Assembly (NCBI GenBank): GCA_017302355.1
Contig: JAFLDQ010000007.1
Coordinates: 1-46,215 of the forward strand
Direction of reading: 5' to 3'
Source: Dechloromonas sp.
GTDB lineage: Bacteria; Pseudomonadota; Gammaproteobacteria; Burkholderiales; Rhodocyclaceae
Length of the DNA stretch: 46,215 nt
Part shown: piece after piece, positions 36,590 to 43,168 of the stretch
How the letters are laid out: each line of letters begins with the position of its first letter
Numbering within the stretch: the first letter of the stretch is position 1
Translations under genes and position numbers: made by a program
The notes under the pieces: generated by a model
Databases searched by the model: none
What the model saw: the letters and a program-made list of their open reading frames with translations, nothing else
What the model was told of the DNA's origin: nothing

Positions 36590-36757
36590 ATGGATTCGCT
36601 GTCTTTACTGCTCATCGTCGCCGCCCTCTTCCTGCCGCTGCTCGTCGGCTACGGCCGCTGCCTGGACCACTGGCGGATGACGCAAATCTGGCTCTGGCTG
36701 CTGCTGCCCGTGGCCGGCTGGTTTATCGCCCTGGCCATCGCGCTGCGGCGCGAATGA
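36590..36757 (+). CDS. Two-helix 55-aa membrane protein on the opposite strand to the tail genes
   Basis: A 55-aa plus-strand frame, MDSLSLLLIVAALFLPLLVG then a short loop (YGRCLDHWRMTQ) and a second helix IWLWLLLPVAGWFIALAIAL, ending in RRE. It fills the gap between the convergent chaperone/DUF1799 gene (36767) and the tape measure start (36572). TACAAT at 36578-36583 is a -10-like word whose expected start point coincides with the ATG, so the message may be leaderless. It resembles a holin-like or superinfection-exclusion moron by size and topology only; no family is recognised. Confidence 0.62.
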   Translation: MDSLSLLLIVAALFLPLLVGYGRCLDHWRMTQIWLWLLLPVAGWFIALAIALRRE

Positions 36758-36766
36758 CGCGCCGCC

Positions 36767-37087
36767 TCAGCCATCCCGCTCCCGCCGATCGCGCCAGATG
36801 ACGAGCGTCTCGCCTTCCAGGATGCGCAACGCGGCGAAGACCTCGCCGCGTTGTTTCCTGCGGATGCCGAACAGCCCGAGGACCGCCGGCAGCACCGCGT
36901 AATCCAGCCCGCTGGGGCCGTCCAGGCCGATGCGCCACTGCGTCTGTACGGCGAACCAGACGCGCACCGCCGGCAGGTTGTCTTCCAGCACATCGAGGTC
37001 GACATCCAGATCCTCATCGGTCAGCCCCATCGATTTGAGGCCGTCATCATCGCCGCCCTCGGCCAGGCAGCGGGCGACGGCGATCAG
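36767..37087 (-). CDS. Frameshift extension of the tail chaperone (DUF1799 domain)
   Basis: This frame has no good start; it is read by a -1 shift from the chaperone gene, entering at CTG 37087. The extension adds about 106 residues: LIAVARCLAEGGDDDGLKSM, an acidic stretch (LTDEDLDVDLDVLEDN), then a DUF1799-type core WFAVQTQWRIGLDGPSGLDY and an Arg-rich C-terminus. The combined protein is about 208 aa. This is the usual gpG-gpT architecture of tail assembly chaperones: a short and a long form in a fixed ratio, both absent from the virion and needed to assemble the tail around the tape measure. The DUF1799 core and the slippery site support the assignment. Confidence 0.85.
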   Translation of the reverse strand: MIAVARCLAEGGDDDGLKSMGLTDEDLDVDLDVLEDNLPAVRVWFAVQTQWRIGLDGPSGLDYAVLPAVLGLFGIRRKQRGEVFAALRILEGETLVIWRDRRERDG

Positions 37088-37093
37088 TTTTTT
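37040..37093 (-). promoter_or_regulatory. Programmed -1 ribosomal frameshift signal
   Basis: The minus-strand heptamer A-AAA-AAC (37093-37087) lies in frame CGA AAA AAC and is followed at once by the zero-frame stop TGA. Five bases downstream GCCGTC (37081-37076) can pair with GACGGC (37045-37040), with an inner GCCC/GGGC pair, giving a stem-loop at the normal stimulator distance. Confidence 0.85.
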
Positions 37094-37392
37094 CGGCGCG
37101 CCTCCAGCAACTCGGCGCGGAAGGCCTCGAACAATTCGCCGGCGGCGGCCGGGTAGTTGTCGAGCAGCGTGGCCAGCGCTTCCGGGCTGTACGGCGTATC
37201 GACACCGGACCAGCCGGCGACGATCGCGGCGAGCGCCTCGGCGTCGGTCTTGCCCTCGATGCTGGCGAAGAAATCGCGCAGCGCGCTCTTCGCCAGGTGG
37301 CGGAACTCGACGGCGATGGCGGCCGGCGCGGCGCCCGGCACGCTGAGGGCGACCTCGGCGGTGAAGGTGGTTTTCGGAACGATCTTGAACAT
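37084..37392 (-). CDS. Phage tail assembly chaperone, short form
   Basis: A 102-aa acidic protein, MFKIVPKTTFTAEVALSVPG, with LAKSALRDFFASIEGKTD and LDNYPAAAGELFEAFRAELL, in the position of the lambda gpG chaperone between the tail tube and the tape measure. The stop directly follows the slippery heptamer. Most ribosomes should stop here and a minority shift into the DUF1799 extension. The start ATG at 37392 follows an AGGAG-like SD (in minus orientation, about 37403). A longer minus frame upstream is out of frame with the conserved part and is rejected. Confidence 0.85.
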   Translation of the reverse strand: MFKIVPKTTFTAEVALSVPGAAPAAIAVEFRHLAKSALRDFFASIEGKTDAEALAAIVAGWSGVDTPYSPEALATLLDNYPAAAGELFEAFRAELLEARRKN

Positions 37393-37491
37393 GGCCTGAC
37401 TCCTGCAACTGGCCTGAAGGGGATCGGGGCGGGCGGCGCGTCAGGCCGGCGCGCGGGCGGGGGGAGAGGGACCCGGCCCGCCCCGAAACGA

Positions 37492-38142
37492 TTAGCTGGC
37501 GTAGCGCGTCGATTCCGCGTTCATGGTCAGCGTGATGGTCGAGGTCAGCACCTCGTTTTTCTGGATGTTGGGCTCCTTCATCAGCCCCCAGTAGGCGTTG
37601 CCGACGATCTTCGATCCGTTCGGCGGCTGGATCAGCACGGCGGTCGGCACGACGGCGTCGGACGCGGCGGCGACCGTGGCGTACCAGGCCAGCGTCGGGT
37701 CGTCGAAGACTTCCAGGGTCATCGTGCGCGCCGACTTGATGGTCGGAATCTTGATCTCGACGTCGTCATCCAGGCTGGTGGCGTCGGCGAACTGCTGGTC
37801 GCCGCCGGAGGCGGAGACGTTCTTGATCTGCGACAACTGGTCCCAGGCGGTGATGCGGCGGACGCTGCCGGCGCCGGTGCCGGCCGGAAACTTCGTGGTG
37901 CTCGTGGTGTTGATGCCTTCCAGCGTCACGTCGTTGGAGGCGACCGTCTTGGCGCGGACGATCTTGCCGTTGAGCAGACCCCAGCCGGAGGTCAGCTCGA
38001 GGTAGTCGCCGACGACGACGCCGTGCCCGCCGGCCAGCGTGGCGACGGCTTCGGCGGCGTTGGTCAGGGCGGACATCGCCGACGAGGCGGTATAGGTCTT
38101 GGCGATCGAGAACTTGATGCGGGTGGCGAGGGTCTTGGACAT
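37492..38142 (-). CDS. Phage major tail tube protein
   Basis: A 216-aa tail tube protein. Beta-rich throughout, with features TRIKFSIAKTYTASSAMSAL at the start, a middle loop (GINTTSTTKFPAGTGAGSVR), and the tube-fold C-terminus IKSARTMTLEVFDDPTLAWY ... STITLTMNAESTRYAS, which matches the final strands of siphovirus tube proteins. It lies between the tail terminator and the chaperone pair, the standard place. A 99-bp gap follows before the chaperone start, the largest in this part of the operon. No Ig-like decoration domain is fused. Confidence 0.85.
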   Translation of the reverse strand: MSKTLATRIKFSIAKTYTASSAMSALTNAAEAVATLAGGHGVVVGDYLELTSGWGLLNGKIVRAKTVASNDVTLEGINTTSTTKFPAGTGAGSVRRITAWDQLSQIKNVSASGGDQQFADATSLDDDVEIKIPTIKSARTMTLEVFDDPTLAWYATVAAASDAVVPTAVLIQPPNGSKIVGNAYWGLMKEPNIQKNEVLTSTITLTMNAESTRYAS

Positions 38143-38145
38143 GGC

Positions 38146-38313
38146 TTACTCCTTGGCGGTGGATTTCCGGGTTTTCTGGGGGTCGACCGCGACCGGCTCG
38201 GCCTGGCCGGCGGCAATCAGTTGATTCGCGGTGACGTCGTCGGGGTCGATTTCGGCGCCGGCCGGGAGCGGCTCGGAGCGCAGGGTGATCGGTTCAAGCA
38301 GGCGAATGCGCAT
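38146..38313 (-). CDS. Small 55-aa phage protein, relative of the one at 39380
   Basis: A 55-aa frame: MRIRLLEPITLRSEPLPAGA, EIDPDDVTANQLIAAGQAEP, and a basic end. An AAGGAG SD precedes the ATG, and the gene fits tightly between the tail terminator (9 bp upstream) and the tail tube (3 bp downstream). The pattern of a EPI strand, a Gly-turn, then DxxxANQLIAAGxA is shared with the 60-aa gene at 39380, so both are probably members of one small phage family similar to proteins annotated as DUF7210. Function is unknown. Confidence 0.7.
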   Translation of the reverse strand: MRIRLLEPITLRSEPLPAGAEIDPDDVTANQLIAAGQAEPVAVDPQKTRKSTAKE

Positions 38314-38322
38314 GAGGGCTCC

Positions 38323-38730
38323 TTACGCGACCAGGGAAACTTCGAATTCGTCCAGCCACCACACCTGCCCCTGGACGAACTTGACCAGGCTGCCGCGCAG
38401 CCAGCGCGGCGGGGTCTGTGCGCCGGACGGCGTGAGGGTGGCGAGGGCGGCCTCGACGGCGGTCCTGGCCGCGTGCAGCGCGTCCTGGGCGGCAGCGCCG
38501 CGCGGATCGTTGCGGTTGGCGACGACGGCGAGCACGCCGAACCGGACCCGGCGGCCGAAACCGCCGTCGCAGTCTTCCGTCTCCTCGTCGATCTGCTCGC
38601 CGAGCGGCACGACGAAGGCCGCCGGATCGAGCACCGGCGCATCCTCGACGGCCGCCAGATCGGCGGCGCCGCCGGTCTGGCGGAAGGGGGTGTGCGCATC
38701 GAGGTGAGCGACGACCGGCTGCAGGTTCAC
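38323..38730 (-). CDS. Phage tail terminator (Gp37/DUF1834-like)
   Basis: A 135-aa protein in the tail-terminator position. Family-like pieces are VVAHLDAHTPFRQTGGAADL near the start, AAFVVPLGEQIDEETE, GRRVRFGVLAVVANRNDPRG in the middle and VWWLDEFEVSLVA at the end; this pattern is typical of Mu-like siphophage terminator proteins. The conserved start requires GTG at 38730, one base past the DUF1320 stop; the longer frame to 38802 runs into that gene. It should cap the tail tube at the head-tail joint. Confidence 0.78.
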   Translation of the reverse strand: MNLQPVVAHLDAHTPFRQTGGAADLAAVEDAPVLDPAAFVVPLGEQIDEETEDCDGGFGRRVRFGVLAVVANRNDPRGAAAQDALHAARTAVEAALATLTPSGAQTPPRWLRGSLVKFVQGQVWWLDEFEVSLVA

Positions 38731-38731
38731 G

Positions 38732-39151
38732 TCAGTAGCCGGACAGGGTGTCGGCGTTAAAAACCCGCCCGGGGGCGCGGTAGTTAACGTGGTTGCCGCC
38801 ATCCGCCGGAGCCAGCGGCGCGGCGCCGTCGATGGTCAGCGCGCCGGCGGCGATGGCCTTGAGGTCGCGCACGGCGTCCTCGTAGCGCTGGCGCACCTGC
38901 TCGGTGGCGCGGTCGTCATAGAGCCGATAGCGGGCGATGTCGCAGGCCACGCGCTCGAGCACCGCCGGCACGCTGGCCAGCGGCAGGGCGTAACGCCCGC
39001 CCAGCCAGGCATCGATCTCGGCGTCGGCATCGGCCAGCGCGCGGGCGACGACGGCGACATCGATGACGGCGCCACTGGCACGGTCGCTGAGTTGCGCCAT
39101 CTCGACGCTGCCATAGCGGGTTTCGAGGTTGGCCTGGGTGGCGTAGCTCAT
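38732..39151 (-). CDS. DUF1320 (Mu gp36-like) head-tail connector protein
   Basis: A 139-aa DUF1320 protein. The family core MSYATQANLETRYGSVEMAQ, an acidic helix (DADAEIDAWLGGRYALPLA) and VLERVACDIARYRLYDD are all present. It corresponds to Mu gp36, a probable adaptor or stopper between head and tail. The ATG lies in the stop of the upstream tandem mini-gene (ATGA). Its first residues MSYA are the same as those of the upstream 38-aa ORF, because the 113-bp duplication carries the start region; this marks it as the parent copy. Confidence 0.88.
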   Translation of the reverse strand: MSYATQANLETRYGSVEMAQLSDRASGAVIDVAVVARALADADAEIDAWLGGRYALPLASVPAVLERVACDIARYRLYDDRATEQVRQRYEDAVRDLKAIAAGALTIDGAAPLAPADGGNHVNYRAPGRVFNADTLSGY

Positions 39152-39264
39152 AGCGGAGAGGGTCCCCGCGCAGCGGGGATCGTAGCGGCCATGAGCTGCG
39201 CCATGCCGCCGACGACCGGGCGCGTCAGCGGGGCAGGACGGTTACGGAAGGCGGCGTAGCTCAT
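39148..39264 (-). CDS. Tandem 38-aa mini-gene, second copy
   Basis: A 38-aa frame, MSYAAFRNRPAPLTRPVVGG then MAQLMAATIPAARGPSPL, overlapping the genes on both sides by ATGA. It is one unit of a 113-bp tandem duplication with the first copy at 39261; 28 of 38 or so residues align, including the shared C-terminus VGGMAQxMAAxIPAARGPSPL. Because both copies keep an open frame and the coupling, they may be expressed. No family is recognised, and expression is unproved. Confidence 0.5.
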   Translation of the reverse strand: MSYAAFRNRPAPLTRPVVGGMAQLMAATIPAARGPSPL

Positions 39265-39376
39265 AGCGGAGAGGGGCCCCGCGCAGCGGGGATCGCAGCG
39301 GCCATGATCTGCGCCATGCCGCCGACAGCACGGACGGCGGAATCCGGGAAAACGCCTCGGAAGGCGGCGCGCGCCA
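39151..39376 (-). repeat. Tandem duplication with a 113-bp unit
   Basis: Two adjacent units, 39264-39376 and 39151-39263, repeat with a period of exactly 113 bp, so the three ATG starts lie at 39377, 39264 and 39151. Near-identity is highest over about 75 bp (for example CCCCGCGCAGCGGGGATCG at 39158-39176 and 39271-39289 with minor changes). The unit is not a multiple of three, but each copy ends in ATGA, so frames stay open. Confidence 0.85.
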
Positions 39377-39377
39377 T
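39261..39377 (-). CDS. Tandem 38-aa mini-gene, first copy
   Basis: A 38-aa frame, MARAAFRGVFPDSAVRAVGG then MAQIMAAAIPAARGPSPL, two bases after the 39380 gene. The stop overlaps the second copy by ATGA. Compared with that copy, the C-terminal 20 residues are nearly the same while the N-terminal half has diverged, so either selection or gene conversion acts on one side. It may serve mainly to reinitiate translation of DUF1320. Function is unknown. Confidence 0.48.
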   Translation of the reverse strand: MARAAFRGVFPDSAVRAVGGMAQIMAAAIPAARGPSPL

Positions 39378-39379
39378 CG

Positions 39380-39562
39380 TCACGCCGCCTCTGGGTTCCT
39401 GGCGGCGCCGCTCGCCACCAGGGCGGCAGCCGACACGGCGTCCGCGATGAAGGTCTCGCCCGGCTCGACATCGATGCCGTCGTGCCGGATCGGCTCGATG
39501 GCCTCGATCTGCACACCGCCCTCCTGGGGCGGCAGCGCCGGGGTTTTCTTCGCGCCGGCCAT
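39380..39562 (-). CDS. Small 60-aa phage protein after the major capsid gene
   Basis: A 60-aa frame, MAGAKKTPALPPQEGGVQIE, AIEPIRHDGIDVEPGETFIA, DAVSAAALVASGAARNPEAA. The start overlaps the capsid stop by one base (TAATG). The core EPIRHDG-x-GETF-x-AxxLVASGAA resembles short phage proteins annotated as DUF7210, and the 55-aa gene at 38146 appears to be a relative. A virion accessory or assembly role is inferred from position only. Confidence 0.72.
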   Translation of the reverse strand: MAGAKKTPALPPQEGGVQIEAIEPIRHDGIDVEPGETFIADAVSAAALVASGAARNPEAA

Positions 39563-40506
39563 TACGCCACCGCGGCCGAGATCAGGTAGCCGGCGAGGTC
39601 GGCGGCGATGACCGGCTGCACGGCGTCGGCGACGTCGTAGAGCCAGGTGCGGGTGTCGCCGTCGTAGCGCGCCGGGCTGACCATCGGGTAGCCGCCCAAC
39701 TGGTAGGTGTAGCCGAACGACGGGCGGCCCATCTCGGCCTGGCTGCCGAGCTCGGTGTAGGCGACGACGACGTACTTGCCCCAGACATCGGAGAAGGCGC
39801 CGGCATCGCTGGCCGAGACGGCGTCGCCGACCAGCACCTTCTGCACGCCGAAGAGGCTGGCGAGCAGATCGACGGTGGCCACGTCGCGGCCGGTGTACTT
39901 GATGCGGTCGAGGATCTTCGGGTGCGCCTTGAGCTTGGCCAGCACCGCGGCGCCCATGACGACGACGTTGGGGCGCTTGCCGACCTTGCCGCGGATGGCC
40001 TCCTTGGCGACTTCGATGTCGTTGACCGGGTCCGAGACGTTGTTGGTGTAGTCGCTCCACTGGCTGGTGCCGGAGAGCGTGGCCTTGTTGCCCGAGGCGT
40101 AGTTGCCGGCGGTCGTCGCCAGCGAAGCCTGCGCGACTTCGAGGCGCAGCGCCAGCGCGTCCTGGACGGTGCGCACGGCGGCCGAGGCGAGGTTGACGCC
40201 GGGAACGGCCTGCGCCTCCTCCATCACCTCGACCGGCACCGAGGCGGCCAGCGCGTGGTCGACGAGGGCGTAGCTGGCGCTCGAATAGCCGAGGCTGATG
40301 CGCTTGATCGCCGAGCCCGGCGCGCGCGCCGTGTCGTAGGCCATGAATGATTCCTTGCCGAAGGCGAGGATCTTGCCGGCGCGGGCGGCGACCGGCACGT
40401 GCGGGAACAGGGCGTTGCCGATCAGTTCCGAGTTCTGGTAGCCCTGGGCGACGGTCGACAGGATGGGATCGACGACGCGCGCCTGGGAAGTGGTCATCTG
40501 GGTCAT
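39562..40506 (-). CDS. Phage major capsid protein
   Basis: A 314-aa HK97-fold-type major capsid protein. Features are the N-arm PILSTVAQGYQNSELIGNAL FPHVPV, the E-loop-like AGKILAFGKESFMAYDTARA, the spine helix (VRTVQDALALRLEVAQASLA), a P-domain (VVVMGAAVLAKLKAHPKILD) and the A-domain end YLISAAVA. It lies after the DUF2190 cement gene and before the small accessory genes, the usual order. Similarity is closer to coat proteins of B3-like or BcepMu-like siphophages than to Mu gpT. The length is normal for the group. Confidence 0.85.
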   Translation of the reverse strand: MTQMTTSQARVVDPILSTVAQGYQNSELIGNALFPHVPVAARAGKILAFGKESFMAYDTARAPGSAIKRISLGYSSASYALVDHALAASVPVEVMEEAQAVPGVNLASAAVRTVQDALALRLEVAQASLATTAGNYASGNKATLSGTSQWSDYTNNVSDPVNDIEVAKEAIRGKVGKRPNVVVMGAAVLAKLKAHPKILDRIKYTGRDVATVDLLASLFGVQKVLVGDAVSASDAGAFSDVWGKYVVVAYTELGSQAEMGRPSFGYTYQLGGYPMVSPARYDGDTRTWLYDVADAVQPVIAADLAGYLISAAVA

Positions 40507-40518
40507 GGGGCGGCCTCC

Positions 40519-40866
40519 TTAGGCGACGTTGGGGATGAGCAGGACTTCGATCCTGGCGCCGGCCGCTCCGGCCGCCTGCAGCGCGAGGCCGACCTTGGCG
40601 CCGGAAGTCGCCCAGGTGATGGCCTTGCCGTCGGCGTCGGCCTTGAGGGTGTCGCCGGCGGAAACGGCGGCGCCGGCCTCGACGATGGCGGTGCCCAGCA
40701 CATCGACGGCGATCTTGTCGCCGGAGGCGCCGGCGGTGCGGGCGACGCCGAGCGTATTGGCGCCGGCGCCGGCCTGGGCGCCGGCCGGGGTGACGAAGCG
40801 GTTGACCGCGACGTTGCCCGAGAGGGTGGCGGTCAGGGTCAGGATGGGGCGGTCTTGCTGGCTCAT
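40519..40866 (-). CDS. DUF2190 capsid cement/decoration protein
   Basis: A 115-aa DUF2190 protein: VAVNRFVTPAGAQAGAGANT, LGVARTAGASGDKIAVDVLG, GDTLKADADGKAITWATSGA, with a beta-tulip pattern typical of head decoration proteins. It lies between the protease/scaffold gene (10 bp upstream) and the capsid gene (12 bp downstream). Such proteins sit on the capsid 3-fold or quasi-3-fold axes and stabilise it; binding site here is inference. Confidence 0.85.
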   Translation of the reverse strand: MSQQDRPILTLTATLSGNVAVNRFVTPAGAQAGAGANTLGVARTAGASGDKIAVDVLGTAIVEAGAAVSAGDTLKADADGKAITWATSGAKVGLALQAAGAAGARIEVLLIPNVA

Positions 40867-40875
40867 GGTGCCTCC

Positions 40876-41835
40876 TCAGTGAGCGGCGACGGCGCGGACG
40901 GCCGTCAGGTAGTCGGTCTGGTGCTCGGCCTGCCAGGCGAGCGCCTTGCGGTGGGTGGCCAGGGCCTCGGCATCGACGCCGTAGCCTTGCGGCGCGGCGA
41001 ACTCGACGCGGGCCTCGCCGGTGGCGGCGGCGCGGCGGCCGGTGGCGGTTTCGGAGAATTCGACCCGCTTCGGCAGGCCGGCGAGGAAGGCCTTGAAGGC
41101 GTCGAGCAGCGGGGCCCTGGCGTCGCCCTCGCCGAACTCGACCGGGGTCTCCTGTGCGGCCAGGGTGTCGAGCAGCGCGACGGCGACGGCCTGCTGCGCC
41201 GGCACCATCTGGCCGGCGGACACCAGCCCTTCGGCAAAGGCGGCGTGGCCGGCGTGGATCTGCGCCGTCTTCTGCGCCAGCAGCGCGGCGTCGGAGGCGG
41301 CGAGGCGCTCCTTGAGCTGGGCGTTCTCGGCCTCCAGCGCGGCCTTTTCGTCAGGGGTCACGGGCGACGTCTCCTTGGGGTGGGGTTCGGAAAATTCGAG
41401 CTCGACGGTTACGGCGTCGTCGCCCTCGGCAAAAGCGGGGGCGCGCAGGCCCTTGACGGCCGGCGGCTGGGCGCCGAGAAAGCCGACGTGACGCAGGTAA
41501 TAGACGCCGGGCGCCGGGTTGTGCGGCGAGGCGGGCGGGTAAAACGAAGCGGAAATCTTCTTGAAGCGGCCGGCGGCCACCATGTCGGCGAAGGCCGGAT
41601 CGACCTGGTCGGGCTCGGCTTCCAGCCCGCCGCCGGCGAAACTCAGGGACTTGACCCAGCCGTAGGCCGGGCCATCGGTGGCCGGGTGGCCGACGACGAT
41701 GGGCGCTTCCGACAGCGCCGGGTCATACGCCGCGGCGGACGCGGCGAGATCGGCCTCGGAGAATTCCAGCGCAGCGCCGCTCATCGCGGTATGCCGGCCG
41801 GGCCTGAAGATGTGGAGGGGTTTGGTATTCGCCAT
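40876..41835 (-). CDS. Prohead protease with scaffold region (Mu I-like)
   Basis: A 319-aa protein fusing a Mu I-type prohead protease and a scaffold-like C-terminus. The protease half (about 1-165) begins MANTKPLHIFRPGRHTAMSG and has APIVVGHPATDGPAYGWVKS with a catalytic-like His and AGRFKKISASFYPPASP with a Ser. Residues about 170-210 form an acidic coiled coil (EKAALEAENAQLKERLAASD), the scaffold part, as in the Mu I/Z overlap. It is preceded by a frameshifted small gene (41901-42139) and followed by DUF2190 after 9 bp. An internal start producing a scaffold-only protein is possible but not evident. Confidence 0.84.
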   Translation of the reverse strand: MANTKPLHIFRPGRHTAMSGAALEFSEADLAASAAAYDPALSEAPIVVGHPATDGPAYGWVKSLSFAGGGLEAEPDQVDPAFADMVAAGRFKKISASFYPPASPHNPAPGVYYLRHVGFLGAQPPAVKGLRAPAFAEGDDAVTVELEFSEPHPKETSPVTPDEKAALEAENAQLKERLAASDAALLAQKTAQIHAGHAAFAEGLVSAGQMVPAQQAVAVALLDTLAAQETPVEFGEGDARAPLLDAFKAFLAGLPKRVEFSETATGRRAAATGEARVEFAAPQGYGVDAEALATHRKALAWQAEHQTDYLTAVRAVAAH

Positions 41836-41900
41836 GCCGCCGATTGTGATCGGCGGGGGGCGGGGCGGTCAGGGGGACGGGGTTCGACACCCCGGCAGGA

Positions 41901-42139
41901 TCAGATCAGCGATTGCTGGCGAGCGGCTTCGCGGTGCTCGATGACCCGCTGCACGATGCGCTCGGCGCTGATCCGGCCGGCGGCGCCGGTCTGGACGATG
42001 CGCAGCTCGACCTTGAGCACGTCGCCCTTGCCGAAGCGCTCCCCCTGATTGACGCGGGCCAGAAAGGCTTCGTCCTCGATGGCCGCGGCGAACGACGAGG
42101 CGGCGGCGGCGGCGGGTTCGTTTTTTTATCTTGCCCCAT
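41901..42139 (-). pseudogene. Small phage gene with a frame change at an A7 run (79 aa if read by -1 shift)
   Basis: Frame 0 starts at ATG 42139 (MGQDKK) but loses coding sense after an A7 run (plus-strand T7, 42121-42127). The -1 frame then reads NEPAAAAASSFAAAIEDEAF, LARVNQGERFGKGDVLKVEL, a pattern of small phage proteins, to TGA at 41901. One base too many in the homopolymer would restore a 79-aa protein. Alternatives are a real frameshift mutation, programmed slippage on A7, or an assembly indel. The zero frame itself encodes a Pro/Arg/Ser-rich tail and is not convincing. Confidence 0.6.
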
Positions 42140-42239
42140 TTCCGGTCGATCTCCAATCCATGACGTTGACGCCCGGCGGATTGTGCGCGCGCGTTAAATT
42201 CCTTGCAAATTGGCCGTCGACCGTGGCAGACTGGCGGCA

Positions 42240-42410
42240 GGTGCTCAACACACCTCATCATGCGGTTCCGCTCCCGTCAGCCCAGCGGATTTTTTACGGC
42301 CATTGCTTTTCGATGGCCGGGCAGTGCGCAGTCATGCAACAGCCTTCGGGTAAAAGCTGCGAGCGGTCATGATGCCGTGTTGAAGTGCCCGGCCGCCCCG
42401 CGTGGGGCGG
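42240..42410 (+). ncRNA. C4-like antisense RNA leader upstream of the Rha antirepressor
   Basis: A GC-rich structured leader on the plus strand. It has hairpins GGCCAT/ATGGCC (42298-42318), CAGC/GCTG around TTCGGGT (42340-42360) and CCGCCCC/GGGGCGG (42393-42410), plus a long-range pair between GTGCTCAACAC (42241-42251) and GTGTTGAAGTGC (42377-42388). The words and their order strongly resemble the C4 RNA of phages P1/P7, which represses the antirepressor. GATGGCC (42312-42318) is complementary to GGCCATC (42433-42439) between the SD and the ATG of rha, the expected target. The identification is from memory of the family, not from a covariance search. Confidence 0.68.
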
Positions 42411-42439
42411 TCCGTCAACGAATCATCATGGAGGCCATC

Positions 42440-43168
42440 ATGGCACACACAACGCAATCCCTCGTCCATCAGGCCGGCGACCGGCTGTTCGTCACCTCGG
42501 TCGACATCTCCAACCGCTTCGGCAGGCGGCACGACGATGTACTGAAGGCGATCCGCAACCTCGACTGCTCGCCGGAATTCTCACTCCGCAATTTTGCGGA
42601 GTCAGAGTACACCACCGAACGCGGCAAGACCTACCCGCTGTACGAGATCACCCGCGACGGTTTCGTCTTCCTGTGCATGGGGTTCACCGGCCACCAGGCG
42701 GCGCTGTGGAAGGAGCGCTACATCGCCGCCTTCAACGCCCTGGAGCAGGCGCTGCGGCAGCCGGCCGTCGCCGCGCCCGCCCCTTGCCCCGTCCTGCCCG
42801 GCCTGAAGATGACCCGGCACAAGGAGCGCCTGGCGCTGGAGATGTTCGTCGCCGGCCACAATATCGCCGACATCGGCAAGGCGCTGGGCATCTCGCGCAG
42901 CACGGCGAGCCTGGTGCTCTACGGCAAGTACCAGTTCTCGCTCGGCGCCGGGGCGCCGGAGTGCGGCGACGAACTGATCGAAGCGGTGGCCGCCCGCCAC
43001 CTGGCGGTCGAGCAGGCGCGCCTGGCGGCGATGCAGGAGCGCATCGCCCAGCGTTACCTCAACAACGCCCATAACGCCCGCCTGGCGCTCGCCCTCGGGC
43101 AGGTCGGCGCGCAGATGCAGTCGGCGCCGGCCAAGGCGCTGGCGGCGCCGGCAGGGGGTGCGGCATGA
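42440..43168 (+). CDS. rha: Rha-family phage regulatory protein (antirepressor-like)
   Basis: A 242-aa protein of the Rha/pRha family. The N-terminal Rha domain (about 10-105) shows VTSVDISNRFGRRHDDVLKA, FSLRNFAESEYTTERGKTYP, and GFTGHQAALWKERYIAAFNA. The second half carries an HTH-like stretch (MFVAGHNIADIGKALGISRS TASLVL) and a long C-terminal helix. The SD GGAGG (42430-42434) and the ATG at 42440 fix the start; ATG 42428 is inside the SD. The C4-like RNA lies directly upstream and can pair with this SD/start region. It is a plus-strand island inside the minus-strand head operon and may switch lytic genes on by disabling a repressor encoded elsewhere. Confidence 0.86.
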   Translation: MAHTTQSLVHQAGDRLFVTSVDISNRFGRRHDDVLKAIRNLDCSPEFSLRNFAESEYTTERGKTYPLYEITRDGFVFLCMGFTGHQAALWKERYIAAFNALEQALRQPAVAAPAPCPVLPGLKMTRHKERLALEMFVAGHNIADIGKALGISRSTASLVLYGKYQFSLGAGAPECGDELIEAVAARHLAVEQARLAAMQERIAQRYLNNAHNARLALALGQVGAQMQSAPAKALAAPAGGAA

